From NCBI RefSeq assembly GCF_001645385.1, contig NZ_LVHI01000038.1:1-64000 (forward strand): 64,000 bases of DNA, in the 5' to 3' direction. Below are positions 1-10,900 of this stretch, in pieces. The DNA is from Rhodococcoides kyotonense. Lineage in GTDB: Bacteria; Actinomycetota; Actinomycetes; Mycobacteriales; Mycobacteriaceae. Every line of letters starts with the position of its first letter. The first letter of the stretch is position 1. The notes under the pieces are model-generated. The model was given only the letters and a program-made list of their open reading frames with translations. It was not told where the DNA came from and did not search any database. The translations under genes were made by a program, and so were the position numbers.

Positions 1-156
1 CGTCAGTACTTTCCCAAAGGCACCGATCTGTCCGTTCACTCCCCGGAACGGCTCGCCGAGGTCGAGGACCTACTCAACAACCGTCCCCGTAGGACCCTCG
101 GATGGGATACTCCTCTGAAGGCATACGACAAGACGCTCGTTGCGATGACCGCTTGA
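1..156 (+). CDS. IS30-family transposase, C-terminal fragment (cut by window edge)
   Basis: Frame 1 is open from the first base to the TGA at 154-156 and encodes 51 residues. The segment carries the motifs RQYFPKGTDLS and LNNRPRRTLGW, followed by P-x-x-AY. These are the conserved end of the DDE integrase core and tail of IS30 transposases, which cut and join IS ends. Only the end is visible, so whether the gene is intact cannot be judged. The following 90 bases hold a half hairpin and the presumed promoter of the lysozyme gene. Confidence 0.85.
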   Translation, partial: RQYFPKGTDLSVHSPERLAEVEDLLNNRPRRTLGWDTPLKAYDKTLVAMTA

Positions 157-163
157 GACCGCC
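1..163 (+). mobile_element. Right end of an IS30-family insertion sequence
   Basis: The window opens inside an insertion sequence. The first 156 bases encode the end of an IS30-type transposase, and the element probably ends within about 10 bases of its stop codon, because the sequence GTTGCGATGACCGCTTGA resembles the terminal inverted repeat that overlaps the transposase end in actinobacterial IS30 elements (from memory of the family; the left end is outside the window). The right boundary near 163 is inferred from where the adjoining hairpin sequence resumes. Confidence 0.65.
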
Positions 164-184
164 GTATAGCCCGCTATACATTCG
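164..184. repeat. Interrupted hairpin of the TAG-N4-CTA family next to the IS end
   Basis: GTATAG (164-169), loop CCCG, then CTATAC (174-179) reproduces the core of the long hairpins found at 954-995 and elsewhere. The right arm continues like the others (ATTCGCGCGCAC), but left of position 164 the matching arm is replaced by IS30 sequence. The element therefore looks like a full hairpin split by the insertion. Confidence 0.6.
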
Positions 185-253
185 CGCGCACGAGGTCTGT
201 GACGACTCACCATTGAACCGTCGCTGCCGGCTACCTACCGTCAGCGAGTGGCC

Positions 254-949
254 ATGAAACGCAGTGTTGCGACCGTCGTTCTTGCCAGTGCGCTCGTGTG
301 CGCGATGCCCGCAGTGGCGTCGGCGAATCCACAGGGGCCCGATGTGTCGTCGTGGCAACACATCGACGGCACCGCGATCGACTGGTTCGCAGTGCGCGAA
401 TCGGGCCACGACTTCGCGATGGTCAAGGCCACCGAGGGTCTGAACTACGTCAACCCGTACTTCGTGCAGGACTGCGTCGTCATGCGGGTCGCGGGTGTCG
501 CTCGCGGCGCGTATCACTACGCGGACGTCCGGGAGTCACCCGAACTGCAGGCGGCGTACTACTCGACGGTCGTCCTCGGCATCAACGGACCGGGTGATCT
601 GCCACCGGTCTTGGATCTCGAACGGTCGCACGGTCTTTCGCCGGCACAACTGATCGACTGGACACACCGCTACCTGAACGCGGTGCAGGCGCTGACCGGA
701 CGCCAGCCGATCATCTACACCTATCCGAACTTCTGGCGGACGGCGATGGCCGACACTCACGAGTTCAACCACTATCCCCTGTGGATCGCGGACTACAACG
801 ACACTCTCGGTCCGCTTCCGGGAGGGTGGACGCAGTGGATGTTCTGGCAGTTCACCGACAACGGTCGCATCCCGGGCATCGAGGCGCCGACCGACATCAA
901 CAACTACAGCGGGTCCGGCGGCGATCTTCGGCGGTTGGCGCGCTGGTAG
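254..949 (+). CDS. Secreted GH25 lysozyme (1,4-beta-N-acetylmuramidase)
   Basis: Encodes 231 residues. A signal peptide is evident (MKRSV, hydrophobic core VVLASALVCAMPAV, cleavage near ASA-NP). The mature protein has glycoside hydrolase family 25 hallmarks: the opening PDVSSWQ with an acidic residue of the active site, the D-x-E pair in PPVLDLERS, WIADYN, and WQFTDNG near the end. Family enzymes cleave the MurNAc-GlcNAc bond of peptidoglycan; a secreted enzyme would act on its own or a foreign cell wall. The length fits a single catalytic domain with no added binding domain. ATG 254 was chosen because it gives the compact signal peptide; GTG 248 in the same frame is possible. The gene stands alone, with the IS end upstream and a strong hairpin downstream facing a convergent gene. 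Confidence 0.88.
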   Translation: MKRSVATVVLASALVCAMPAVASANPQGPDVSSWQHIDGTAIDWFAVRESGHDFAMVKATEGLNYVNPYFVQDCVVMRVAGVARGAYHYADVRESPELQAAYYSTVVLGINGPGDLPPVLDLERSHGLSPAQLIDWTHRYLNAVQALTGRQPIIYTYPNFWRTAMADTHEFNHYPLWIADYNDTLGPLPGGWTQWMFWQFTDNGRIPGIEAPTDINNYSGSGGDLRRLARW

Positions 950-953
950 CCCT

Positions 954-995
954 CGTGCGTGCGAATGTATAGCGGGCTATACATTCGCACGCACG
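954..995. terminator. Long bidirectional hairpin between convergent genes
   Basis: A perfect 19-bp stem, CGTGCGTGCGAATGTATAG (954-972) and its complement (977-995), with loop CGGG. It lies between the stops of the lysozyme gene (949) and the antigen-85-like gene (1000). There is no T-tract, but position and strength suggest a two-way transcription end. It is one of a family in this window. Confidence 0.7.
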
Positions 996-999
996 TGGG

Positions 1000-1983
1000 C
1001 TAGGCGCCCAATGCCCTCGCCAGCGTCGGCCACGACGCCCGCAGCGCATCCTGCCAGTACATCCACGAGTGCGTGCCCGGGAACCCGAGGTCGAAGTCGG
1101 CGGGTATGCCCAGGTCGTCGAGACGCTGCTGCAGCCGCATCGCGCAGCTGTTCGTGATGGCCTCGATCGCGCCACCGACGACGATCTGATCGGGTAGCGG
1201 AGGCGATCCCGCAGGCCGGACGACGCCCGGCACCTCGTACGGCCCCGGCAACCCGGTCGCGTTGGAGACGAACAGCTCGAGTCCGCGAAGCTTCTCGGCG
1301 TTGACGTACGGATCGTGCTCGACCCAGCGCGGGTCTCCGTCGGGACCCCACATGTTGTCGGTGTTGCCGCGGCCGCGCGCTTCGACCAGCAGTCGAACGA
1401 AGTTGCGTGCCACAGGATCCGACGTCTGCGCACACCCGCTGTACGACGCCACTCCTCGATACAGGCCGGGAGCCTGAATCGCGAGATCGAGCACCGATCC
1501 GGCCGACATGGACAGTCCACCGATTGCGTTGACGCCGTTGGCATCCAGTGCGTCGTCGAGTACGGGCGGGAGCTCCTGCGTCAGGAAGGTCTGCCATTTG
1601 TTGCGGCCGAGCACCGGGTCGTCGTGCTGCCAGTCGGTGTAGTACGACAGATAGCCGCCGACGGGGATGACCACGTTGACGTTCTTGTCTCCGAAGAACT
1701 GAGACATGTCCGTCTGCCGCAACCAGTTCGCGCCGTCCTCGCCGCCGCCTGCACCGTTGAGCATGTACAGCGTCGGCCGCGGTGCGGACGTGTCTGCGGG
1801 ACGAAGCACCTGCAGCTGGATGACGCGATCCATCGACGGCGAGTAGACGAAGACGTCCCAGCGGCGATCGTCCTTCTTGTCGATACGGTCCACCGAGCTG
1901 GGCGGATCGGCGACGGCAACAGCCGTCGGCATCAGCAGAAACAGAGCCAGAACCCCGAGGACCGCGCGGCGTAACCAGATCAC
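1000..1983 (-). CDS. Secreted antigen-85/PF00756 family esterase (mycolyltransferase-like)
   Basis: Encodes 327 residues. The N-terminus [20 protein letters not shown] is a signal peptide or membrane anchor. Antigen-85 landmarks follow in order: [27 protein letters not shown], the nucleophile elbow GLSMSAGS, and GTHSWMYW with the catalytic His. Family members transfer mycolic acids in the cell envelope; the same fold also contains the siderophore esterases Fes and IroE. GTG 1983 was chosen because it overlaps the NRPS stop in a GTGA junction; the upstream part of the frame lies inside the NRPS gene. This coupling makes a role on the NRPS product possible (hydrolysis or acyl transfer), as does an ordinary envelope role. 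The elbow has Ala-Gly where antigen 85 has Gly-Ser after the catalytic Ser. Confidence 0.85.
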   Translation of the reverse strand: MIWLRRAVLGVLALFLLMPTAVAVADPPSSVDRIDKKDDRRWDVFVYSPSMDRVIQLQVLRPADTSAPRPTLYMLNGAGGGEDGANWLRQTDMSQFFGDKNVNVVIPVGGYLSYYTDWQHDDPVLGRNKWQTFLTQELPPVLDDALDANGVNAIGGLSMSAGSVLDLAIQAPGLYRGVASYSGCAQTSDPVARNFVRLLVEARGRGNTDNMWGPDGDPRWVEHDPYVNAEKLRGLELFVSNATGLPGPYEVPGVVRPAGSPPLPDQIVVGGAIEAITNSCAMRLQQRLDDLGIPADFDLGFPGTHSWMYWQDALRASWPTLARALGA

Positions 1984-4900
1984 CGCCCACCACCTCGGGA
2001 CAGCCGCCGCGCAACCACCGGGCCGTAGGTCTTGACGGCAGGCGCGGACATCATCTGCCAATGCGAGTGTGCGACGGACACATTCGTGATTTCACCGCGG
2101 ACGTAGGGATGCCACGTGGCGACACCCGACCGATCTTCCATCCCTGCCGCGACGTAGAGGACGTCGCCGTCGTACACACGTGGACGATGGCGCACCGCCA
2201 GATCGTGATTGTGCAGTGCCGCGGCGAGAAGCCGTTCGGCGTCTGAGGTCTCGATGATTCCGGACCCGCCGAGCAATGTCGGCAGAGTGTCGAGCGCGAC
2301 GACTTGATTCTCGACGCCGGGCAACGACAGTCCCACCGCGTCGAGCAGATCCGACGCCGGAATCTCGGCGTTCCAGACGTCCTCGGGTTGCATGGCGTGG
2401 CTGTCGAGCAGAGTCAGCGACGCCACGTCCTTGCCTGCGTCGCGGAGTTGCACGGCCATCTCGTGCGCGATCGTGCCGCCGAGCGACCAGCCCAGCAGGT
2501 GGTACGGCCCGTCGGGTGCGATCTTCTCGATCTCCTCGATGTAGCGGCGCGCCACACCGCCGAGAGAATCGGGTAAGTCGGCGGGACCGGGCGTCTGCAG
2601 GCCGTAGATCGGGCCGTCCGTGTATCGATCCAATCCGGTGTAGCACCACGACAATCCGACGATCGGATGGATGCAGAACAGCGGCGCGGACGTTCCCTCC
2701 GTACGTATGGGGAACACGATGTCGTAGGACGAGCCCGCCGACCCCTCTGAATCGAGCAGAGCCGCAATCGATTCGGGCGTCGGTTCGGTCAACAGCGCCT
2801 GCAGCGACAACACCGTCCCGGTGTTCTCTCGAATGGCCGAGACGACGCGCATCGCCGTCAGCGACGTCCCGCCGAGGGCGAAGAAGTCGTCGTCGATGCC
2901 AACCTTGTTCATATCGAGTACCTCCGCGAATACACGTGTGACGATCTCTTGGGATTCTGTGGTGGGCGGTGTGTAGCTCCGCTCGGCGTGATTCGGAGCG
3001 GGGAGCCGTGCCGTGTCCAACTTGCCTGTCGGTGTCCGCGGCACCGCGTCGAGAACGACGACAGCCGACGGAATCATGTAGCTCGGCAACATTTTTCGAA
3101 GATGGGCACGCGCGTCGTCGGGACTGCCGAGTACGTAGGAGACGAGAATCGTCTCCCCCGACGGGCCGGGTCGGCCGATCGTGACGGCGAAGTCGACGTC
3201 GGGATGCGTCGACAGTGCCGCGTCGATCTCCCCCAGTTCGATGCGGAAGCCGCGTACCTTCACCTGGGAGTCACCGCGGCCGCTGTAGCGCAGACGGCCG
3301 CCGGGGGTCCACCGCACGATGTCGCCGGTGCGATACATCCGGCCCGCTCCGAACGGGTTCGCGACGAAACGCGTCGACGTCAGGCCTTCTCGCCCGTGGT
3401 AGCCGCGCGCCACCGCGGGCCCTGCGACGTACAGCTCACCGGGAACGCCGACCGGCGCCGGGTGCAGGCGGGAATCCAGTACGACTGCCTCGAAACCTGT
3501 TATGGGTGCACCGATGTCGACCGGCGCGCCGACGTCGACTGCGCCGAGTGTCGAGATGTCGGTGGCCTCGGTCGGTCCGTATCCGTTGAGCATGAGCCGC
3601 CCCGGTGCCCAGCGCGCGACCAACTCGGGACTGCACGCCTCACCTCCGACGCAGACGACGCGCAGCGTCTCGAGGCCGTCCGGGTCGAGTGTCGACAGCG
3701 CGGACGGTGTCATCAGCGCATGGGTGACGCCCTCGGATCGGATCAGGTCGCCCAGTTCGTCACCACCCAGAATCTCCGGCGGAGACACGACGAGCGTGGC
3801 CGACGCGGACAGCGCCGACACCATCTCACCGACGGCCATGTCGAAGCTCGGGGACGCCGCGTGCAGGAACCGCGACTCGGCCGTCACGCGATGCAGATCA
3901 CGCCGTGCTGCAGCGAGATTCGCCAGACCGCGATGGGGGACGACGACTCCCTTCGGCAGCCCGGTCGAGCCGGACGTGTAGATGACGTACGCGGCGGAAT
4001 CGAGCCTTACGACCCCGGCGAGTTCGTCCGCGCCCAGCGGTTCGGCGGACGCTCCATCCTGATCGGCGACGGTGTCCGCGTCATCGAGTTCGAGCCACGT
4101 GATCCCGTCGGGCAGAGACGATCTGTGCGCGGCGAGCGTGATCCCCATCGCCGCTCCGGAATCGGACACCATGTGCGCCACTCGGTCTCGCGGATAGGTG
4201 GGATCGACGGGCAGATAGGCCGCTCCCGTCTTCGTCACCGCCCACACTGCCGCCACCGACTCCCACGACCGCGGAAGACCGAGTGCGACGACGGTGTCCG
4301 GCCCGATTCCGTACCCGAGAAGCACCCGAGCCAGCCTGTTCGACGCCTCGTCCGCCTCACGGTAGGTGTGTCCGTGACCGTTCCACCGGACGGCGATGCC
4401 GTTCGGGTTGGCCATGACGGCCGTGTCGATCAGCTGCGAGAGCGTCTGTGGCCGAACCGCATTCGCGCCGTGTACCGGCGTCGACGCCGCTCGCTCGGCC
4501 GCGGACAGCAACTCGATGTCTCCCACCGCCCGACTCGGATCCTGCATCGCCGCAGTCACGATCACACCGAACATCGATGCGAACCGCCTCGCGGTGGCCG
4601 CGTCGAACAGGTCGGTGCTGTAGCGCAGCGATCCGTGGATGCCGTCGGCCACGTCTGTGAGGGTGAGTGCCAGATCGAATCGTGTGACGGGTGACTCGTA
4701 CGGAAACTCCGACACGGTCAGACCCGGCAACTCCAGCGTGGTCGGCCGCTGCGGTTCGTACGCGAGCAACGCCTGGAACAACGGCGCGTGCGACGTCGAC
4801 CGCGTGGGCGCGACCGCCTGAACGACCTGTTCGAACGGAATGTCACTGTGCGCCAACGCGTCCAGATTCGTCTCACGTACCCGCTGCACCAAGTCCTCGA

Positions 4901-7900
4901 AACTCTCGCCGGCGCGATACTCGGTCCGGAGCACGAGCGTCCCGACGAACATGCCGACCACGTCGTCGAGTGCCCCGGCGCCGCGGCCCGACACGGTGGT
5001 ACCGACGGCGATGTCCGTCGTTCCCGACAGCCGCGCAAGCAGGACCGCGTACGCGGCATTCATGACCATGAACACCGAGGCGCCAGAGCGAAGTGCGAGC
5101 GATCGGACGGCCGCCGCCTCGTCTCGTGAGAGGTCGAATCCGACCTCCGCACCGCGCTGCGACGCCACCACCGGACGCGGCCTGTCGGTGGGAAGTTCGA
5201 GCAGGTCGGGCAGCCCGTCGAGCGTGCGACGCCAGTAGCCGAGCTGCTGTGACGCGACCGAGTCCGCATCGTCGGTGGATCCGAGTACCGTGCGCTGCCA
5301 GACCGCGAAATCGGCGTACTGCACGGGAAGCGGATCCCATCCGGGTGAAGTGCCCTGCAGCCGAGCAGAATACGCGGTGACGACGTCCCGAGCCAGTGGC
5401 GCCATCGACATGCCGTCGGCCGCGATGTGGTGCACGACGAGGACGAGCACATAGCTGTCGACGTCGGTCCGCAGCAGGGCGCCGCGAATCGGAACAGCCG
5501 CGGTGACGTCGAATCCGCGACCGAGGACATCGGTCACGGCGGCGAGTACGTTCTTCTCGTCGACCTCGGCGACGCGCAGATCCAGGCCGACATCGGCCGC
5601 GTCCACGATCACCTGCTCGGGCTCGTCGGCGACTGGGTACAGCGTGCGCAGCGACTCGTGCCGCTCGAGAACGTCGTGTACGGCCAGGCGCAGCGCATCG
5701 GCGTCGAGCGCTCCGGTGAGTCGTACCGCGAACGCGATGTTGTACGCCGGGCTGTCCGGCGCAGCCTGATTCAGCAACCACATGCGAGTCTGGGCGGCCG
5801 ACAACGGGATTAGGTCCGGACGATCGGCGGCGATCAACCGCGGCAGCGACGACCGCTCCGCATCGTCGACCCGCGCCGCGAGCCCGGCGACGGTCGATGC
5901 TTCGAACAGAGCGCGTACCGCGAGTGCGGTCCCGGCTTCCTCGTTGATGCGGGCGATCACACGCGTCGCGACGAGCGACGTGCCGCCGAGGTCGAAGAAG
6001 TCGTCCTGGGCGCCGATGCGGTCCACCGCGAAGACCGTCTCGAACACGTCGGCGACCAGAATCTCGCTGTTCGTGCGCGGTGCGACGTAGTCGGCGCCTG
6101 CAAAGACAGGACGCGGCAACGCCTTTCGATCGATCTTGCCCGCCTCCGTCATCGGGACGCGGTCGATCGTGGTGACCGAGCGAGGAACCATGTGCGACGG
6201 CAGAGACTGTCGCGCGAAGTCCGTCAGCGCCGCGTCGTCCACGTCCCCACCTGCGGGGACGACGTAGCTGACGACGCTGTCAGCGTGCACCGCCGACACC
6301 GCGTGGGCGACGCTCGGATGCCGCGCGAGTACCGCGTCGACCTCGCCGAGTTCGATGCGGAAGCCGCGGACCTTCACCTGCGCGTCCGCCCGGCCGAGGT
6401 ATTCGAGGCTGTCCCCGACGACGCGCACCCGATCACCGGTGCGGTACAGCCGCTCACCACCGGGCCCGGCGACGAACGACGCTGCCGTCAGTGCCGGGTT
6501 GCCGTGGTACCCGCGGGCGAGCGCGTCACCGGCCACGTACAGCTCGCCCACGACCCCGAGACCGACGGGATGCAGTCGCGCATCGAGGACGTAGGCGTCG
6601 ATCCCGCGGGTCGGTCCGCCGATACGAACCGGTGTGTCGGCGTCGAGCGGGCCTTCCAGGGTGGCGACGATCGTGCACTCCGTCGGCCCGTAGGCGTTGA
6701 ACAGCGAGACGCGGTCGGCCCAGGTCCGTACCAGCTCGGGACTGCACACGTCGCCGCCGACGACGAGTACTCGTAGCTCGGGGAGGGCATCCGGATCGAC
6801 CGTGGCGGCGGCCGCCGGCGTCAGGAACGCATGCGTGACGCCGTGCATAGCAGCCGTGAGCTCGGCGCCACCGTAGACGTCGGGGTCGACGATCGTCATC
6901 GTGCCCCCTGCGCCGACGGTCATCAGGAGTTCCAGAATCGAGGCATCGAAGCTCGGGGACGCGAAATGGAGTGTGCGACTGCGGGGATCGAGTCCGAAGC
7001 GTTCGACGAACTCGGCCGTCAGATGTGCCAGGCCCGCGTGTGTGACGGCAACACCCTTCGGCAGGCCCGTCGAACCGGATGTGTAGATGACGTACGCGCG
7101 ATGCGCGGGCCTCAGCGGCAGCAGGCGGTCTCTATCCGTTATCGGTGCCGTGGAACCGTCGGGGAGATCGCCCGGGTCGATCCAGTCGATGCCCCCGAGC
7201 CGGATCGTGTCGGAGATACCCAGCACCGCTTTGGAATCGGTGAGCATGTGTTCGATCCGGTCCGCCGGATAGCGCGGGTCGACGGGCACGAACGCGGCAC
7301 CGGTCTTCGCGACGGCCCACACCATGGCGATCGACTGGACGCTCCGAGAGAGCGCGACGACGACCGACGTCTCCGGTCCTGCGCCGCGGGCGATCAGTTG
7401 TCGAGCCACGGAGTTCGAGACTGCGTCGAGTTCGATGTAGCTGCAGACTCTTTCACCGTGAAGCAGAGCTACATCTCCGGCTTTCAGCGCTCCAGCCATG
7501 ATGTCCGGCAGGGTTCGTCGCGCGGCACCCGGCCGGCCGCGCAGCACCGACGGGCGGCTCGCCGGAATGTCCCCGACCACCGTCGCCGGATCTGCGAGCA
7601 CCGCCGTCAGAATGCGCACGAACTGCTCGGCGAATCTTTCGACGGTACTGCGGTCGAAGAGATCGGTTGCGTACGTGAGAGTTCCGTCGTACGTAGTGGA
7701 ATCGATACCGAACTGCAGATCGAACTTCGCGATCGGTGCGACGCCGGTCAACGGGGTGACGGTCAGATCCGGCAGTTCGACGGCCGGGGCTGGCTCGTCG
7801 AGCGACAGCATCACCTGGAAGAGCGGATGGTGCGCGGTGGAACGTGCGGGAGCGAGGAGTTCGACGAGGCGGTCGAACGGCACGTCGGCATGCGCGTAGG

Positions 7901-10900
7901 CGGTGAGGTCACGGTCCCGGACCTGCTGGAGAACATCGGTGAAGCTCGACGCCGAGTCCACGAAGGCCCGTAGTGCCAACGTGCCGACGAACATTCCGAC
8001 CAGATCGTCGAGCGCCTGCTCACCGCGGCCCGCGACCGGGGTACCGATCGTGATGTCCCGCTCCCCCGACAACTGTGCGAGCAGAACCGCGAGCGCCGCG
8101 TGCAGCACCATGAACGGGGTCGTTCCGGTGCGCGCGGCGAGGTCGGCGACGGATGTGCGGACGTCGTCGGGGATTGCGAACGACACCGAGTCTCCGCGAT
8201 AGGAGAAGGTCTGCGGCGCAGAACGATCCGTCGGCAGAGCAAGCCGGTGCGGAACACCGTCGAGTTCTCGCGTCCAGAAATCGATCTGACGTGACGCCAC
8301 CGACTCCGGATCGTCCTCCGCTCCGAGCTTGTCCAGCATCCACAGCGCATAGTCGGCGTACTCCACGGGCAGGGCGTTCCACGACGGAGCGACACCGTGC
8401 GCGCGAGAGGTGTACGCCAGCATCACGTCTCGCGCAAGCGGCCGCATCGACCAGCCGTCGGCCGCTATGTGATGCGTGACGACGAGCAGGACATGCTCGG
8501 TCGCGGACAGACGGAACACCTTGGCGCGCAACGGCGGCCGATCCGTGACGTCGAACCCGCGGCCCGCGGCGGTCAGCAGCGCGGCGGTGAGGCGATCCGC
8601 GGTGGTGTCGACGACCGGAACATCGAGTGCGACATCGTCGAGTATCACCTGACGTGGGCCCGTCGGCGAATCCGGATAGAAGGTGCGCAGGGGATGGTGT
8701 CGCGCGACGACGTCCACGACGGCCTGGGTGAGTGCGCCGACATCCACGACGCCGTCGAGCCGGACCGCGCCTGCGATGTTGTAGGCGGGCGACGACGGAT
8801 CGAACCGGTTCAGCAGCCACATGCGATGCTGGTTCGGCGCGAGCGGAATGGTCGACGGTCTCGGTCCGGCAACGAGAGTGGTTATCGCCGAACCGACCTC
8901 GACTCTGGAGGCCAGACCACGCACCGTCGGATCGTCGAACAGATCACGCACGCTCAGGGAGCCGCCGAGGTCGGAGTTGATGCGTGCGATCACCTGCGTC
9001 GCGGTCAGCGAGTTCCCCCCGAGTTCGAACCAGCTCGTCGTGGCACCGACGTCGACTGCCTCGAGCACATCGGAGAAGATATGCGCCACGGCGACTTCCA
9101 CGTCACCGGCGGGTGGCTCGAAAACAACAGGTGACGCCAACGGTTCCGGTAGTGCCGAGCGGTCCAGCTTGCCGTTGCGCCCGAGGGGCATGCGGTCGAC
9201 GTCGACGAACACCGTCGGCACCATGTACGCGGGCAGTTCCGACTCGACGTGCGCGCGGATCGTGTCGACGTCGGCAGTTCCACAGACGTACGCGACGAGG
9301 CGTTCCTTCGTTCCTTCGCCGTACACCGTCGCAACGGTCGACGCGACGCCGGGCGTCCTCAGGATCGATGCTTCGATCTCGCCGAGCTCGAGACGCTGCC
9401 CGCGCAGCTTCACCTGGAAGTCGTTGCGACCCAGATACTCCAGCGTCCCACTCGCCGTCCATCGCACCAGATCCCCGGTGCGGTACATGCGGCTGCCGAC
9501 CGCGAACGGGTCCGCGACGAAACGATCCGACGTCAGCGCGCTGCGTGTCACGTATCCCCGAGCGAGCTGCACACCCGACAGATAGAGCTCGCCGACGGCG
9601 CCGATCGGAGCCGTGCGCAGCGCCGAATCGAGTACGCGCACGCCGGTGTTCCACACCGGCACGCCGATCGGAACGGCGCCTTCGCCGTCGGCGTCGGTGC
9701 GGTGGTAGGTGACGTCGACGGCGGCCTCGGTGGGCCCGTACAGGTTGTGCAGCTCGGTGGTGAGCGCTGCATGGGTGCGCTGGACCGTCGAGCGGGGTAG
9801 GGCTTCGCCGCTCGCGAAGATCTGCCGCAGCGAGCCGCACGCGTCGAGATCTCCGTGCGCGAGGAACAGATCGAGCATCGACGGCACGAAATGCATCGTC
9901 GTGACGGCCTGCTCGTGGATCAAGCTGGAGAGGTACTTGGGGTCGCGATGGCCACCGGGTTCGGCGATGACGGTCCGCGCCCCGATCATGTGCGGCCAGA
10001 ACAGCTCCCACACGGACACGTCGAACGTCGTCGGGGTCTTGTGCAGAACGACGTCGGATGCGTCCATCGGGTAGGTGTCCTGCATCCACACCAGTCGGTT
10101 CACGATGGATCGATGCGATACCGCGACGCCTTTCGGCCCTCCGGTCGAGCCCGACGTGAAGATGACGTACGCGGTGTTGTCGGCGCGCAGCGGTGTCGGG
10201 CGCTCGCGGTCGAGAATCGGACCGGTGTCGAACGACGACAGGTCGAGCGCCCTCGGATCGATGACCGGCACGGCACTCTCGATCTGCGTCCCCAGGACGA
10301 GCGTCGGCGCCGCGGTGGCAATCATGTGCGCGAGCCGAGCCGCAGGCAGTGCCGGGTCGAGCGGGAGATAGGCGCCTCCCGCATGCACGATCGCGTGGAT
10401 AGCGACGAGCTGATCGATCGATCGCGGCAGCGACACGGCGACGACGCTTTCCGGCCCGATCCCGCGTGAGATCAGGTAGCGCGCCATGCACCGCACGCGG
10501 GCGGCGAAGTTGCCGTACGTCAGCGACCGGCCGTCGGACACCACGCACGTGCTGTCCGCGTGCGTCGACGCCGGTTCGCGCAGTAGATCGAGCAGTGTCG
10601 TCGGCGCCACCTCACGCCTGGTGTCGATCCACCGACCGGTGACGGCGAGTCGTTCCTCCTCGCCGAGCACGTCGATGTCGACGACGCGCCCCTCGGGTGC
10701 GTCGATCATCGCGGCCATGACGCGCTCGAGTCGCTGCGCGATCGTCGTGACCTCACCGTGGGAGAACGCGTCGGGCGCGAACCGCAGCGTCATGGCCGGT
10801 GTCGGTTCCAGCACCGTGACGAGGGTCAGCGGGTAGTGCGTCGAGTCGGCGACGTCGATGCCGAGCACACGCATGCCGCCGATGTCGGTGGCGTTGCCGA

